Shown here piece by piece: positions 8,780 to 19,417 of a stretch of DNA of 64,000 nucleotides (positions within the stretch are counted from its first letter, which is position 1; each line of letters begins with the position of its first letter). A model generated the notes under the pieces. That model worked only from the letters and a program-made list of their open reading frames with translations, made no database searches and was not told the origin of the DNA. The position numbers and the translations under genes were made by a program. Origin of the DNA: Fredinandcohnia onubensis (GTDB taxonomy: Bacteria > Bacillota > Bacilli > Bacillales > Bacillaceae_L); the NCBI RefSeq assembly GCF_002734285.1, contig NZ_NSEA01000005.1, positions 1 to 64,000 of the forward strand, given 5' to 3'.

Positions 8780-9835
8780 ATGAAAAGGAATTATATTCAA
8801 AAGATCTTCAATCAAGATGAACCGAATATGAAGATTATTACAATACTACTGTTGATAGTAAGCACTCTTTCTATCCTCTTCTCAATCGGTGTAGGGCCAG
8901 TCTCTGTTCATCCGCTTACGGTCATCGAAATTCTTTTCTCCAAACTTCCCTTTCTCACTATTGAAAATAACTGGACACAGGTTGAGTATAATATCGTTTG
9001 GGGTTTACGCTTACCAAGAGTGTTATTAGGAATGATTGTTGGTGCTTCATTAGCGATAACAGGGGTTGTTATGCAAGCGTTGGTTCGTAACCATCTTGCA
9101 GATCCATTCATTCTTGGTGTCTCATCAGGTGCATCTGCAACCGCAACTTTAAGTATGTTATTTGGTGCCTTTTCGATTTTTGGTACTTATTCACTTTCTA
9201 TCAGTGCGTTTATTGGTGCTGCTGTGACGATCATTTTAGTCTATACCCTTTCAAGGGTGAACGGAAGAATCAATGTTACTCATCTCTTGCTTTCAGGTGT
9301 TGCAATCGCACTGATGATGGATGCTTTGACAAGAACGATTACGCTTAGTGCTCCGAATGCCTTAGGCTTACATAATGCCACCTTTTGGATGTCAGGAAGC
9401 TTGGCAGGAGCAAAATGGGGCTACTTAACGCTACCTCTTATAGTGGCAGTGATTTGTATGATCGTTTTAATGAGCCAATACCGTGCCCTCAATGCCTTGC
9501 TTTTCGGTGATGAAACAGCGGGAACATTAGGCTTTAATGTGGGGAGATTGCATAAACTGTTGATCCTTGTTGCCTCGCTTTTAGCTGGTGTCACGATAGC
9601 AGTGAGTGGCTCAATTGGATTTATCGGGTTAATGGTTCCACATATTACAAGACTACTCGTTGGTTCAGATCATAAGCGAGTTCTTCCTGTCAGTGCCTTA
9701 CTCGGTGGTATTTTTGTCGTGTGGACAGATGTTGCCGCCCGAATGGTGATAGCACCTGAGGAGTTGCCCATTGGGATATTAACCGCTCTAGTAGGCGGGC
9801 CATTCTTCATATGGTTATTAAAAACAAAAAAGTAG
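8780..9835 (+). CDS. FecCD/BtuC-family ABC importer permease
   Basis: A 351-residue polytopic permease with about ten hydrophobic helices. It has the family features LRLPRVLLGMIVGASLAITG near the N-terminus and GSIGFIGLMVPHITR with a downstream glycine-rich motif, which couple to the ATPase. It moves a metal chelate (cobalamin, siderophore or haem) through the membrane. GAAAGGAATT precedes the ATG. It overlaps or abuts the ATPase gene, and a lipoprotein gene follows, giving a complete permease-ATPase-binder set. No cobalamin riboswitch was seen upstream, so the substrate stays open. Confidence 0.88.
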   Translation: MKRNYIQKIFNQDEPNMKIITILLLIVSTLSILFSIGVGPVSVHPLTVIEILFSKLPFLTIENNWTQVEYNIVWGLRLPRVLLGMIVGASLAITGVVMQALVRNHLADPFILGVSSGASATATLSMLFGAFSIFGTYSLSISAFIGAAVTIILVYTLSRVNGRINVTHLLLSGVAIALMMDALTRTITLSAPNALGLHNATFWMSGSLAGAKWGYLTLPLIVAVICMIVLMSQYRALNALLFGDETAGTLGFNVGRLHKLLILVASLLAGVTIAVSGSIGFIGLMVPHITRLLVGSDHKRVLPVSALLGGIFVVWTDVAARMVIAPEELPIGILTALVGGPFFIWLLKTKK

Positions 9836-9843
9836 GTGAAAAA

Positions 9844-10629
9844 TTGAAACTACAGGTTGAGAATTTGAATTTTTCATTGAATGAAAAACATATTATTGAA
9901 GATATGAATTTGCATGTTTCTGAAGGGGAATTTGTCGGAATCATCGGACCAAACGGAAGTGGGAAATCGACTCTCTTAAAAAACCTGTATCGTGGGCTTA
10001 AGCCCAAATCTGGTGTTGTTTTTTTAGATAGAGAGAATGTATATAAAATGAACCCTAAAGCGGTTGCCAAAAAAATCGGTGTTGTCGGACAAGAAAATGT
10101 CATCCCATTTGACTTTAAGGTCGAAGAAATAGTCGCAATGGGGAGAAGTCCATACAAAGGTTTTTTTGATGGTGACAGTAGAAATGATAAAGAAATTGTC
10201 GCTAATGCGATTGAGCAAATTGGAATGTCTGATATGGAAAAACGTAATTATATCAATCTATCAGGCGGGGAAAAGCAGCGCGTCTTACTAGGTAGAGTGC
10301 TTGCGCAGCAAACGGATTTATTACTACTAGATGAACCAACAAACCACTTGGATATCCAGCACCAGCTACAAATTTTTGATTTGATAAAAGGGCTGGGTGT
10401 AACGGTCTTATCGGCCATCCATGATTTAAACCTTGCTGCTCTTTATTGCGACCGACTTTATGTTGTCAAGGATGGGCGTATTTTAATGGCAGGAACTCCT
10501 GTAGAAGTATTAACGTCTGAATCGATATACGAAATTTACGGGGTCAGGTCTGATGTAGCGATTCATCCAACTACAAAAAAAGTGACGATTACCTATTTAC
10601 CGGTCAGTTTGCTTGAAGGAGAAAATTAA
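9844..10629 (+). CDS. FecE/BtuD-family ABC importer ATPase
   Basis: A 261-residue ATP-binding subunit with Walker A GPNGSGKST (~37-45), signature LSGGEKQR (~140-147), Walker B LLLLDEPTNHLD (~159-170) and an H-loop in AIHDLN. It powers the permease encoded just upstream. The TTG at 9844 is preferred as start because TAGGTGA sits six bases before it and translation then begins at the first beta strand; an ATG at 9811 lies inside the permease gene without a ribosome site. Confidence 0.88.
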   Translation: MKLQVENLNFSLNEKHIIEDMNLHVSEGEFVGIIGPNGSGKSTLLKNLYRGLKPKSGVVFLDRENVYKMNPKAVAKKIGVVGQENVIPFDFKVEEIVAMGRSPYKGFFDGDSRNDKEIVANAIEQIGMSDMEKRNYINLSGGEKQRVLLGRVLAQQTDLLLLDEPTNHLDIQHQLQIFDLIKGLGVTVLSAIHDLNLAALYCDRLYVVKDGRILMAGTPVEVLTSESIYEIYGVRSDVAIHPTTKKVTITYLPVSLLEGEN

Positions 10630-10630
10630 A

Positions 10631-11581
10631 ATGAAAAAGTTAGTTTTGCTAATGGCAGGGTTTCTTGTATTAGTGTTAGCGGGATGTGGCTCCGATACAA
10701 AGGACGGATCCGTTACTAAATCTAAGGAAGCTCTAGTCATTGATAATTATGGGAGAGAAGTAGAAATTGCTGAGAAACCTTCAAAAGTGTTAACTTTAGG
10801 GCCGAATGCGACCGAATTATTTATTGCATTAGGACTCTCTGATTATGTAATTGGAAATAGTTTGGACAATCATAGCCGCGGTGCTTTGCCTGAATACAAG
10901 GACGATTATGAGAAAATTCCCGAGCTTACGTACAGTTCTGCAACAAGGGAAGCTGTATTAACAAGTGGAGCCGATTTTATTTACGGCATCGATTGGGAAT
11001 TTGGAAGTGAAGGACTAGATGTTGATGAACTTGAAAGCTATGGAATCAACGTATATATGAATAAAGCTACATCGATGGACGAAATTTATAAAGAAATACG
11101 TGATATCGGTAGGATTTTTGATATTGAGGATCGCGCAGAGGCATTTATTGAAGAGCAAAAGGTACGAATTGCTAGTGTGCAGGAGAAACTGGCAGATCAT
11201 GTTCCAGTTGATGTACTAGTATACGATAGTGGTGGAAATGGCGTTTTCACCGCGGGTAGCACAAACTTTGAAACGCTATTAATAGAGTTAGCAGGTGGCC
11301 AAAATGTTTTTAATGATATCACAGACAAACAATGGACCACAGTTAGTTACGAAGAAGTACTCGCAAGGCAGCCAGATGTCATTCTGATTCATGATTATGA
11401 TGCTCCTTCGATTGAACAAAAAATAAAGGACATTCAAAATGACCCAGCTCTTTCGCAGCTTGAAAGTGTTAAAAATGAAAAGTTTGTCGTTATTTCATTA
11501 GAGAGTGTATTACCAGGAAACCGTATGGCGTATGCTGTTGAAACATTGGCTAGAGGATTCTATCCGGAATTGTTTAAATAG
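10631..11581 (+). CDS. BtuF/FhuD-type substrate-binding lipoprotein
   Basis: A 316-residue periplasmic-binding-type protein of the TroA/helical-backbone class. The N-terminus is a lipoprotein signal with lipobox LAGC and C19 as the lipidation site. The mature part contains the typical KVLTLGPNATELFIALGL start and two lobes joined by a long helix. It delivers a chelated metal cofactor to the permease above. ATG 10631 is preceded by GGAG within AAGGAGAAAATT. Cobalamin, haem or a siderophore are possible ligands. Confidence 0.87.
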   Translation: MKKLVLLMAGFLVLVLAGCGSDTKDGSVTKSKEALVIDNYGREVEIAEKPSKVLTLGPNATELFIALGLSDYVIGNSLDNHSRGALPEYKDDYEKIPELTYSSATREAVLTSGADFIYGIDWEFGSEGLDVDELESYGINVYMNKATSMDEIYKEIRDIGRIFDIEDRAEAFIEEQKVRIASVQEKLADHVPVDVLVYDSGGNGVFTAGSTNFETLLIELAGGQNVFNDITDKQWTTVSYEEVLARQPDVILIHDYDAPSIEQKIKDIQNDPALSQLESVKNEKFVVISLESVLPGNRMAYAVETLARGFYPELFK

Positions 11582-11654
11582 CCGGAGTAATCACGTGAAT
11601 TCCTTCATTCTATTTGCTATATTGAAGATATGAAATTGAAAGGATACAAATTTA

Positions 11655-11882
11655 ATGCTATTAAAAATATTGCTTGCGCTCATCCTTCCGGGTGTACTCG
11701 TGGTTTTCTTTACAAGAGTGACCTATAATCATTATGTGGGTTTTTTACTTGCGGTTGCCCTTATCGTTGCGTCTATTTATAAAGGATATGCGGATTCCGC
11801 TATTATTATCGTTGCGGATATCATTTCGTTGGGAGCAGGATTCATGTATGCGAGAAATATGGGGAAAAGATCGGGAAAATAA
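11655..11882 (+). CDS. csbA: CsbA small membrane protein
   Basis: A 75-residue protein with two or three hydrophobic helices, matching CsbA in length, sequence character and position directly before uvrBA. B. subtilis csbA is a SigB-dependent general-stress gene of unknown biochemical role. I did not find a convincing SigB promoter here. The start has an upstream GAAAGGAT site. Confidence 0.8.
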   Translation: MLLKILLALILPGVLVVFFTRVTYNHYVGFLLAVALIVASIYKGYADSAIIIVADIISLGAGFMYARNMGKRSGK

Positions 11883-11917
11883 AAGCCTGTAACTTCTAAG
11901 TTACAGGCTTCTTTTTA
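11883..11917 (+). terminator. Terminator after csbA
   Basis: A perfect stem (11883-11895 with 11898-11910, tip open) is followed by CTTTTTA. Confidence 0.85.
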
Positions 11918-11992
11918 TATAGAATTTTTCTAAAACCGAAATTTTATAATTTATTGATGAGTCATTTATATTAAGTAATTTGAAAAAAGAAT

Positions 11993-12006
11993 CGAATATC
12001 AGTTCG
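11993..12006. promoter_or_regulatory. SOS (LexA/DinR) operator of uvrBA
   Basis: CGAATATCAGTTCG matches the Bacillus SOS box CGAACN4GTTCG at nine of ten fixed positions. It lies about 30 bp before a TACAAT -10-like box at 12037-12042 and 103 bp before uvrB, as expected for damage-inducible uvrBA. Confidence 0.75.
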
Positions 12007-12108
12007 TATTTTTGTTTGTTTTAGGTCAGTTTGTGGTACAATGTTTCTATCGAGAATAAGTCAGTGGAATATTACATAAAACGATAAGAATGGATGGGAG
12101 GAACGCAA

Positions 12109-14088
12109 ATGAAAGATCAATTTGAGTTAGTCTCCAAGTATTCACCACAGGGTGACCAACCAAGAGCAATCCAACAGCTTGTTGATGGGATTAAAGCAGG
12201 TAAAAAAATTCAAACATTATTAGGTGCTACGGGTACAGGAAAAACGTTTACGATTTCGAATGTAATCAAGGAAGTAAATCGACCAACACTTATCATTGCA
12301 CACAATAAAACTTTGGCAGGGCAGCTTTATAGTGAGTTTAAGGAGTTCTTTCCTAATAATGCTGTTGAATACTTTGTTAGTTATTATGACTATTTCCAGC
12401 CAGAGGCGTATGTTCCATCCTCTGATACATATATCGAAAAGGATTCAAGCGTGAATGATGAAATTGATAAATTACGACACTCTGCAACATCTTCCCTTTT
12501 TGAACGACGAGATGTAATCATAATTGCAAGTGTATCTTGTATTTATGGCTTGGGTTCTCCTGAGGAATATAGGGAACTCGTTGTTTCCCTACGAACAGGA
12601 ATGGAAATCGAACGAAATGAGCTTTTACGCAAATTAGTGGATGTTCAATATGAAAGAAATGACATTGACTTCAGGCGTGGAACCTTCCGTGTAAGAGGGG
12701 ACGTCGTTGAAATTTTTCCAGCCTCACGTGATGAGCACTGTATTCGCGTGGAGTTTTTTGGCGATGAAATTGATCGGATTCGTGAGGTGGATGCCTTAAC
12801 TGGTGAAATACTGGGCGAACGTGAGCATGTTGCGATATTCCCGGCGTCCCACTTCGTAACCCGTGAAGAAAAAATGCAAATTGCGATTAAAAATATTGAG
12901 GCAGAGCTAGAAGAACGCTTAGCTGAACTTCGTGAAGATGGTCAACTATTACAAGCGCAGCGTCTTGAACAACGGACGAATTATGATCTTGAAATGATGC
13001 GTGAAATGGGCTTTTGTTCAGGTATTGAGAACTATTCACGTCATCTTACATTAAGACCACCAGGTTCAACACCCTATACCTTAATGGATTATTTTCCTGA
13101 GGATTTGCTAATTGTCGTCGATGAGTCACACGTAACATTGCCACAGATTCGCGGCATGTTTAATGGGGACCAAGCAAGAAAACAAGTACTGGTTGATCAC
13201 GGCTTCCGTCTTCCATCTGCATTGGATAACCGACCATTGCGTTTTGAGGAGTTTGAAAAGCATATCAATCAAATCATTAACGTGTCTGCTACACCTGGAC
13301 CGTACGAAATTGAGCATACAGACGAGATGGTTGAACAAATTATTCGTCCAACTGGATTACTTGATCCTATTATCGAGGTTCGACCAATTCAAGGTCAAAT
13401 TGATGACTTATTAGGTGAAATCCAAGACCGTGTTAATAAAAATGAACGAGTCCTGATTACTACCTTAACGAAAAAAATGTCTGAGGATCTGACTGATTAC
13501 TTGAAAGACGTTGGGATCAAGGTAACTTATTTGCACTCAGAAATAAAAACACTAGAGCGGATTGAAATTATTCGTGATCTACGTATGGGTAAACATGATG
13601 TACTAGTAGGGATTAACCTGCTTCGTGAAGGACTGGATATTCCTGAAGTCTCACTTGTTGCCATTCTTGATGCGGATAAGGAAGGGTTCCTTCGTTCGGA
13701 ACGCTCACTCATCCAAACCATTGGTCGTGCCGCTCGGAATGCTAATGGTAGAGTCATCATGTATGCAGATAAGATGACGAACTCGATGGAAATTGCGATT
13801 AGTGAAACAAAACGTCGTCGTGAAATGCAAGAGGAATATAACAAAAAGCATGGTATTACGCCACAAACCATTAAAAAGGATATTCGCGATGTCATTCGTG
13901 CTACAACGGCAGCCGAAGATACAGAAACCTATGAAACAGTACCTAAGTTAACTGGATTATCGAAGAAGGAACGCGATCAAGTTATTGCTGAAATGGAAAA
14001 TGAAATGAAGGAAGCAGCAAAAGCACTTAATTTTGAACGAGCAGCTGAATTACGTGATTTAATTTTGGAGTTAAAAGCGGAAGGATGA
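12109..14088 (+). CDS. uvrB: UvrABC excinuclease subunit B
   Basis: A 659-residue DNA-damage recognition helicase of normal UvrB length. Walker A GATGTGKT is at ~39-46, the beta-hairpin region with [20 protein letters not shown] follows near 92, the DEXX-type VDESH lies near 338, and the last ~40 residues form the UVR domain that contacts UvrC. It loads at lesions with UvrA and prepares the incision complex. The start at 12109 follows GGGAGG; an in-frame ATG at 12094 lies upstream of that ribosome site. uvrA follows after 7 bp. Confidence 0.97.
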   Translation: MKDQFELVSKYSPQGDQPRAIQQLVDGIKAGKKIQTLLGATGTGKTFTISNVIKEVNRPTLIIAHNKTLAGQLYSEFKEFFPNNAVEYFVSYYDYFQPEAYVPSSDTYIEKDSSVNDEIDKLRHSATSSLFERRDVIIIASVSCIYGLGSPEEYRELVVSLRTGMEIERNELLRKLVDVQYERNDIDFRRGTFRVRGDVVEIFPASRDEHCIRVEFFGDEIDRIREVDALTGEILGEREHVAIFPASHFVTREEKMQIAIKNIEAELEERLAELREDGQLLQAQRLEQRTNYDLEMMREMGFCSGIENYSRHLTLRPPGSTPYTLMDYFPEDLLIVVDESHVTLPQIRGMFNGDQARKQVLVDHGFRLPSALDNRPLRFEEFEKHINQIINVSATPGPYEIEHTDEMVEQIIRPTGLLDPIIEVRPIQGQIDDLLGEIQDRVNKNERVLITTLTKKMSEDLTDYLKDVGIKVTYLHSEIKTLERIEIIRDLRMGKHDVLVGINLLREGLDIPEVSLVAILDADKEGFLRSERSLIQTIGRAARNANGRVIMYADKMTNSMEIAISETKRRREMQEEYNKKHGITPQTIKKDIRDVIRATTAAEDTETYETVPKLTGLSKKERDQVIAEMENEMKEAAKALNFERAAELRDLILELKAEG

Positions 14089-14095
14089 CATATAC

Positions 14096-16969
14096 ATGGC
14101 ATTGGATAAAATAGTCGTCAAAGGAGCAAGGGCCCATAACTTAAAAAATATAGATGTTACGATTCCAAGAGATCAACTTGTTGTCGTAACAGGTCTATCT
14201 GGTTCAGGAAAGTCATCCCTTGCATTTGACACCATTTATGCAGAAGGACAACGGCGCTATGTCGAGTCCCTTTCTGCATACGCACGTCAATTTTTAGGAC
14301 AAATGGATAAACCCGATGTTGATTCAATCGAGGGTCTTTCACCTGCGATTTCGATTGACCAAAAAACAACAAGTCGGAATCCAAGATCCACTGTTGGTAC
14401 GGTTACAGAGATATATGATTATTTGCGTTTATTATATGCTCGAGTAGGAAAACCGGTTTGTCCTAACCATGGAATTGAAATTACATCACAAACCGTTGAG
14501 CAGATGGTGGATCGCATTTTAGAATATCCAGAACGTACAAAATTGCAGGTACTCGCCCCAGTTGTATCAGGACGTAAGGGTGCCCATGTGAAAGTTCTAG
14601 AGGATATAAAAAAACAAGGCTATGTCAGAGTTCGTGTCGATGGAGAAATGCTTGAACTATCAGATGACATCGAGCTAGAAAAGAATAAAAAACATTCAAT
14701 TGAGGTTGTCATTGACCGAATTGTAGTAAAAGAGGGAGTAACGGCAAGACTATCTGATTCAGTTGAGGCTGCCCTTCGTTTAGCCGGAGGTAAAGTAATT
14801 ATTGATGTAATCGGGGAAGAGGAACTCTTGTTTAGTGAGCTTCATTCATGCCCAATTTGTGGTTTTTCCATTGGGGAGCTTGAACCAAGAATGTTCTCTT
14901 TTAATAGTCCTTTCGGGGCATGTCCCGATTGTGATGGTTTAGGCAGCAAGCTTGAAGTCGACCCAGACCTCGTGATTCCGAACTGGGATTTATCACTTCG
15001 AAAGCATGCGATTGCACCATGGGAGCCAACAAGTTCTCAATATTACCCACAATTACTAGAATCAGTTTGTAACCATTACGGGATTGATATGGACATACCG
15101 GTAAAGGATATCCCGAAGCATTTGATGGATAAAATCCTTTATGGAAGTGATGGCGAAGAAATCTACTTCTATTATGAGAATGACTTCGGTCAGAAACGTG
15201 AAAATAATATCGTTTTTGAGGGTGTCCTTCGAAATGTAGAAAGACGTTACAAAGAAACAAGCTCCGATTATATTCGGGAGCAAATGGAAAAATATATGGC
15301 TGAGCGGGCTTGCCCTTCATGTAAAGGATATCGGTTGAAAAAGGAAAGTCTGGCTGTTCTAATCTCAGGGAAACATATTTCCAATGTTACAGACTTTTCC
15401 ATTAATGAGGCTTTTGAATTCTTCACTACTATTGAGCTTTCTGAAAAAGATATGAAAATCGCGAACCTTATTTTTCGAGAAATCAAAGAACGACTCGGTT
15501 TTCTCGTTAATGTTGGATTAGATTATCTAACTCTAAGTCGTGCCGCAGGAACTTTATCCGGTGGTGAGGCTCAACGGATTCGACTAGCTACTCAAATCGG
15601 TTCGCGTTTAACAGGTGTTCTCTATATTTTGGACGAGCCGTCAATTGGGTTACATCAACGAGATAATGACCGACTCATTGATACACTCAGGACAATGAGA
15701 GATATTGGGAATACATTAATTGTTGTTGAACACGATGAAGATACGATGCTAGCTGCTGATTATTTAATCGACATCGGGCCGGGAGCTGGAATTCATGGGG
15801 GAGAGATTATCGCTGCGGGAACTCCTAAAGAAGTAATGGAAGACCCAAATTCTTTAACAGGACAATACCTCGCAGGTAAAAAGTTCATCCCTCTTCCAAG
15901 CGAAAGAAGACAGCCGGATGGACGCTACGTAGAAGTTATTGGTGCAAAGGAAAATAACCTAAAAAATGTATCGGCTAAGTTTCCACTTGGTTTGTTCATT
16001 GCTGTTACAGGTGTATCAGGATCAGGTAAGAGTACTTTGGTAAATGAAATTCTCCATAAATCATTGGCACAGAAACTGAACCGAGCAAAAACAAAACCTG
16101 GTGAACACAAGGAAGTTAAAGGGATTGAACAATTAGAAAAAGTAATCGACATTGACCAGTCCCCAATTGGACGAACACCTCGATCAAATCCAGCTACATA
16201 CACAGGCGTCTTTGATGATATTCGTGATCTGTTCGCTAATACAAATGAAGCAAAGGTAAGAGGTTATAAAAAGGGCCGTTTTAGTTTCAATGTTAAAGGC
16301 GGACGCTGTGAAGCTTGCCGTGGCGATGGAATTATTAAAATCGAAATGCACTTCCTGCCAGATGTGTATGTGCCTTGTGAGGTATGTCATGGGAAACGCT
16401 ACAACCGTGAAACATTAGAAGTTAAATATAAGGATAAAAATGTATCAGATATATTAAATATGACAGTTGAGGATGCATTATCCTTTTTTGAAAACATTCC
16501 ACGAATCAAGCGTAAAATTGAAACATTATATGATGTTGGTTTAGGCTACGTTAAACTTGGACAACCCGCAACAACACTATCTGGTGGAGAAGCACAACGC
16601 GTGAAGCTCGCATCTGAATTACATCGTCGCTCAAATGGTAAGTCGTTTTATATTTTAGACGAACCAACAACAGGCTTACATGTAGATGACATTGCGAGAT
16701 TGCTTAAGGTTTTACAACGACTAGTTGAAAATGGGGACACAGTCCTCGTTATCGAACATAACCTCGATGTAATCAAAGCCGCGGACTACATTGTGGACCT
16801 TGGCCCTGAAGGTGGAGACAAAGGTGGTACCATCAATGGAACAGGTACACCAGAAGAAATTACAAAAATCAAAGCATCCCATACCGGACGCTACCTAAAA
16901 CCAGTCCTTGAACGCGACCGCCAGCGGATGAAAGAATTAATCAAAGAAAAAGAGACAGTTTCAAAATAA
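14096..16969 (+). CDS. uvrA: UvrABC excinuclease subunit A
   Basis: A 957-residue ABC-type DNA-damage sensor, the same length as B. subtilis UvrA. The first ATPase has GLSGSGKSS (~32-40) and [12 protein letters not shown]; the second has GVSGSGKST and [12 protein letters not shown]. Two zinc modules are visible: CPIC...CPDC in the first half and CEAC...CEVC in the second. It forms the UvrA2B2 scanning complex. It is co-transcribed with uvrB under the SOS box at 11993. Confidence 0.98.
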   Translation: MALDKIVVKGARAHNLKNIDVTIPRDQLVVVTGLSGSGKSSLAFDTIYAEGQRRYVESLSAYARQFLGQMDKPDVDSIEGLSPAISIDQKTTSRNPRSTVGTVTEIYDYLRLLYARVGKPVCPNHGIEITSQTVEQMVDRILEYPERTKLQVLAPVVSGRKGAHVKVLEDIKKQGYVRVRVDGEMLELSDDIELEKNKKHSIEVVIDRIVVKEGVTARLSDSVEAALRLAGGKVIIDVIGEEELLFSELHSCPICGFSIGELEPRMFSFNSPFGACPDCDGLGSKLEVDPDLVIPNWDLSLRKHAIAPWEPTSSQYYPQLLESVCNHYGIDMDIPVKDIPKHLMDKILYGSDGEEIYFYYENDFGQKRENNIVFEGVLRNVERRYKETSSDYIREQMEKYMAERACPSCKGYRLKKESLAVLISGKHISNVTDFSINEAFEFFTTIELSEKDMKIANLIFREIKERLGFLVNVGLDYLTLSRAAGTLSGGEAQRIRLATQIGSRLTGVLYILDEPSIGLHQRDNDRLIDTLRTMRDIGNTLIVVEHDEDTMLAADYLIDIGPGAGIHGGEIIAAGTPKEVMEDPNSLTGQYLAGKKFIPLPSERRQPDGRYVEVIGAKENNLKNVSAKFPLGLFIAVTGVSGSGKSTLVNEILHKSLAQKLNRAKTKPGEHKEVKGIEQLEKVIDIDQSPIGRTPRSNPATYTGVFDDIRDLFANTNEAKVRGYKKGRFSFNVKGGRCEACRGDGIIKIEMHFLPDVYVPCEVCHGKRYNRETLEVKYKDKNVSDILNMTVEDALSFFENIPRIKRKIETLYDVGLGYVKLGQPATTLSGGEAQRVKLASELHRRSNGKSFYILDEPTTGLHVDDIARLLKVLQRLVENGDTVLVIEHNLDVIKAADYIVDLGPEGGDKGGTINGTGTPEEITKIKASHTGRYLKPVLERDRQRMKELIKEKETVSK

Positions 16970-16975
16970 ATGTAG

Positions 16976-17012
16976 AATCCCGATTTGTGAACAGAGCAAA
17001 TCGGGATTTTTT
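16976..17012 (+). terminator. Terminator after uvrA
   Basis: A 12-bp perfect stem, 16976-16987 with 16997-17008, precedes a T-run. Confidence 0.9.
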
Positions 17013-17084
17013 ATAATGAAACACACTTACATTAGGAAAATTATGGTACCCTACTAATAGATTCTTAACTAATAGGTGATACAC

Positions 17085-17585
17085 ATGAAAGTAAAAGCTC
17101 AGAAAAAACTATTTGGCCTTTGGACAGGAGAATTATCAGCTGCCATTCTATTTCCGGTCCTCTGGTTACTCTATATTCCAACATTTGAATGGTCTGCTCA
17201 TTATTTAACCACCTTTCCACATATATTTGCATTCTGTATTTTGGAATACATTTTGTTCCAAGGTAGTTATTATTGGTACTTGAAGTGGAGGCGGGTCAGA
17301 CAAGGTAAGAGTTCTTCTTTACCTGACTCTTATTTATCACGTTTTCGTTTCTTCAAGAAAAGTAATCTTGTATTACTTGTAGCGGGTTTACCCTTCCTTG
17401 TCTACCAAGCTACTTTTTCTAAAGGACTTTATTGGTACCTTTTCTTATACGGATTTGCCATTATTGAGCATATTAATTATTATCATATCCGCCTTTCCTA
17501 CATGAGCACAGTAGAAATAAAAGAATTCATTCGCCAAAAGGGGTTTCGCCGATCAATTCTCGCAAGGGAGTTGGAGAAAAAGTAA
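17085..17585 (+). CDS. Membrane protein of unknown function
   Basis: A 166-residue protein with about four transmembrane segments separated by basic loops (for example KWRRVRQGK), and a basic C-terminal tail. No family was recognised. ATG 17085 has TAGGTGAT five to seven bases upstream; a GTG at 17076 in the same frame is too close to that site. It stands alone between the uvrA terminator and a DoxX-like gene. Confidence 0.6.
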   Translation: MKVKAQKKLFGLWTGELSAAILFPVLWLLYIPTFEWSAHYLTTFPHIFAFCILEYILFQGSYYWYLKWRRVRQGKSSSLPDSYLSRFRFFKKSNLVLLVAGLPFLVYQATFSKGLYWYLFLYGFAIIEHINYYHIRLSYMSTVEIKEFIRQKGFRRSILARELEKK

Positions 17586-17621
17586 ATCGATGCATCAGAC
17601 CTAGTTCTAACAGAAATGTAA

Positions 17622-17640
17622 TACAGTAAATATTACTGTA
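17622..17640. promoter_or_regulatory. Dyad operator-like site before the DoxX-like gene
   Basis: TACAGTA (17622-17628) and TACTGTA (17634-17640) form a perfect 7-bp inverted repeat around AATAT, about 60 bp before the next start codon. TACA/TGTA half-sites resemble those of BlaI/CopY-type repressors. No regulator gene is adjacent. Confidence 0.4.
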
Positions 17641-17700
17641 AGGGTATATAAGGTAATTTTTTGAAAGAGGCTATTCTAAAACCATACAAAGGGGATAAAA

Positions 17701-18078
17701 ATGAAAATCACCATTCGCGTTATTGAAATTTTGCTGGGGGCTATATTTTTAGGAGCAGGTTTAAATGGGTATGCTGTATTGTTTGGATTTGAGCCATTTG
17801 CGCCAACAAGCCCAGCTGCAATGGAATTTTTGGGAGATGGCTATTTACTAGCGTTGGAAAAAGGTGTTGAAATAATTGCGGGATTCTTATTGATTATTCG
17901 TAGGTATGTACCGTTAGCCTTAGTTGTTTTAGCAGGTTTAATGGTCAATATCTTAGCATTTCATATCTTTGTAGATTCAGAGTTACTTCCATTGGCAATT
18001 ATAATCACAGTATTTGAAGGAATATTAGCCTGGCATTACCGCGAAAACTTTAAAATGCTTTTAGAAAGTAAGCCTTAG
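17701..18078 (+). CDS. DoxX-like four-helix membrane protein
   Basis: A 125-residue hydrophobic protein with four membrane helices and the glycine-rich N-terminal helix (EILLGAIFLGAGLNG) typical of DoxX/DoxD-like proteins. The second half ends with a short cytoplasmic tail. The role is unknown; family members are linked to redox or membrane stress. GGGGAT precedes the ATG. A 7-bp dyad (17622-17640) lies upstream. Confidence 0.65.
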   Translation: MKITIRVIEILLGAIFLGAGLNGYAVLFGFEPFAPTSPAAMEFLGDGYLLALEKGVEIIAGFLLIIRRYVPLALVVLAGLMVNILAFHIFVDSELLPLAIIITVFEGILAWHYRENFKMLLESKP

Positions 18079-18088
18079 CATTAAATGT

Positions 18089-18119
18089 AACCACAGGGAC
18101 GGTTCTAGTGGTTTTTTAA
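18089..18119 (+). repeat. GGGACGGTTCT repeat, copy A, shaped as a terminator
   Basis: GGGACGGTTCT at 18096-18106 sits in the loop of an AACCAC/GTGGTT stem (18089-18094 with 18108-18113) followed by TTTT. It may terminate the DoxX-like gene. Related copies occur at 19233-19275 and 19418-19530. Confidence 0.65.
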
Positions 18120-18288
18120 ATTTTGCGTGCCCTTAATGAAAAAAATGATATAATTAAATCTAATTTTTAAAATTTAATGATTATTGTTTATTTCATTATT
18201 TTTATTTTGTATTAAAGTTTATTTTTTTACATAAACTCACGAATTAGAACAATAATGAAGAAAAAGAATAAGTAAGGGAGTTTTTAAC
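18120..18288. promoter_or_regulatory. AT-rich leader of the aldolase-like gene
   Basis: The region is extremely AT-rich and includes TATAAT at about 18150 and an AAGGGAG ribosome site just before 18289. A matching -35 with ideal spacing was not found. Confidence 0.35.
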
Positions 18289-19227
18289 ATGGAACATCGT
18301 AATAAAATTATAGACTGTACTATTCGTGATGGTGGGTTAGTTAACAATTGGGACTTTAGTGTCGAATTTGTTCAAGACTTGTATAATGGCCTAAGTGCAG
18401 CTGGTTTGGAATACATGGAGATTGGCTACAAAAATTCGCCTAGGCTACTCAATGCGACTGAGCCTAATCCATGGAGGTTTCTTGATGATAACTTCCTTAA
18501 AGAAATTATTCCTGAGAAAAAAACTACGAAGCTATCTGCTCTGGTAGATATTGGGCGTGTTGATCCTGCTGACATACTACCCCGCGAGGAAAGTGTTCTA
18601 GATATGATTCGAGTTGCGTGTTATGTACGTGAAGTAGATAAAGGCTTGGAGCTTGTAAAAATGTTTCATGACCTAGGATACGAAACTTCACTTAACATCA
18701 TGGCTTTATCTAGTGTTCCTGAACGTCAGCTTATTGAAGCGTTTGAAATGGTGAAGGCAAGTCCTGTCGACGTTGTCTATATCGTTGACTCATTTGGAAG
18801 CTTAGCTCCTACCGATATTGAGCATCAAGTGAAAAAGTTCCAAGAGATGCTCCCTAATAAACAGCTTGGAATACATACGCATAACAACATGCAATTAGCA
18901 TTCGCCAATACATTAGCTGCGATGAGAAACGGAGTTACTTATCTTGATTCATCTGTTTATGGTATGGGTCGTGCGGCTGGTAACTGTCACACAGAGCTTC
19001 TCGTTAGTTACATACAAAAAAGCAGCTATGAGATTAAGCCAGTTCTCGGTATCATTGAAAAGCATATGATAGAAATGCGACAAAAGTGGGAGTGGGGCTA
19101 TATCATTCCTTACATGATCTCCGGTATGCTTAATGAACATCCACGTGTCGCTATGGCCTATCGTAATAGTGCAGACCGTGATAACTATGTAGACTTTTAT
19201 GACAAAGTAACATCACCTGAATCTTGA
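18289..19227 (+). CDS. DRE-TIM aldolase-family protein (HMGL-like)
   Basis: A 312-residue TIM-barrel protein of the HMG-CoA-lyase/4-hydroxy-2-oxovalerate-aldolase superfamily. The metal and catalytic motif TIRDGG (~11-16) and the metal-binding HTHN (~196-199) with a following GMGRAAGN are present. It probably carries out a divalent-metal-dependent aldol cleavage or condensation; the substrate is unknown and no acetaldehyde dehydrogenase partner is nearby. It is flanked on both sides by copies of the GGGACGGTTCT repeat, which may mean the cassette moved as a unit. Confidence 0.7.
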   Translation: MEHRNKIIDCTIRDGGLVNNWDFSVEFVQDLYNGLSAAGLEYMEIGYKNSPRLLNATEPNPWRFLDDNFLKEIIPEKKTTKLSALVDIGRVDPADILPREESVLDMIRVACYVREVDKGLELVKMFHDLGYETSLNIMALSSVPERQLIEAFEMVKASPVDVVYIVDSFGSLAPTDIEHQVKKFQEMLPNKQLGIHTHNNMQLAFANTLAAMRNGVTYLDSSVYGMGRAAGNCHTELLVSYIQKSSYEIKPVLGIIEKHMIEMRQKWEWGYIIPYMISGMLNEHPRVAMAYRNSADRDNYVDFYDKVTSPES

Positions 19228-19232
19228 CTGGA

Positions 19233-19275
19233 ACTAGGAACCAAAGGGAACCAAGGGGACGGTTCTGTTGGTCCC
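19233..19275 (+). repeat. GGGACGGTTCT repeat, copy B
   Basis: GGGGACGGTTCT lies at 19255-19266, preceded by GGAACCAAAGGGAACCAA and followed by TTGGTCCC, which can fold back on GGGAACCAA. The flanks match copy D in inverse orientation. Confidence 0.7.
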
Positions 19276-19312
19276 AATGGGAAAACTCGGGGACCAGTTT
19301 GTTCTAAATAGG

Positions 19313-19348
19313 AATCCTGATTTGCTTAGACGCAGATCGGGATTTTTT
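19313..19348 (+). terminator. Terminator after the aldolase-like gene
   Basis: The stem 19313-19325 pairs with 19332-19344 with two mismatches and is followed by TTTT. Confidence 0.75.
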
Positions 19349-19417
19349 AAATGAAATATAAGAATTTATCAGTCAACAGTAGTCACTTTGATATTTGCTA
19401 CAGCTTAGAGCCCAAGC

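Noticed and set aside
11572-11654. SigB promoter for csbA
   Set aside because: A GTTTAA-like box exists but no GGGTAT-type -10 at proper distance.
12094-12108. ATG 12094 as uvrB start
   Set aside because: It lies before the GGGAGG ribosome site that fits ATG 12109 and would add five non-conserved residues.
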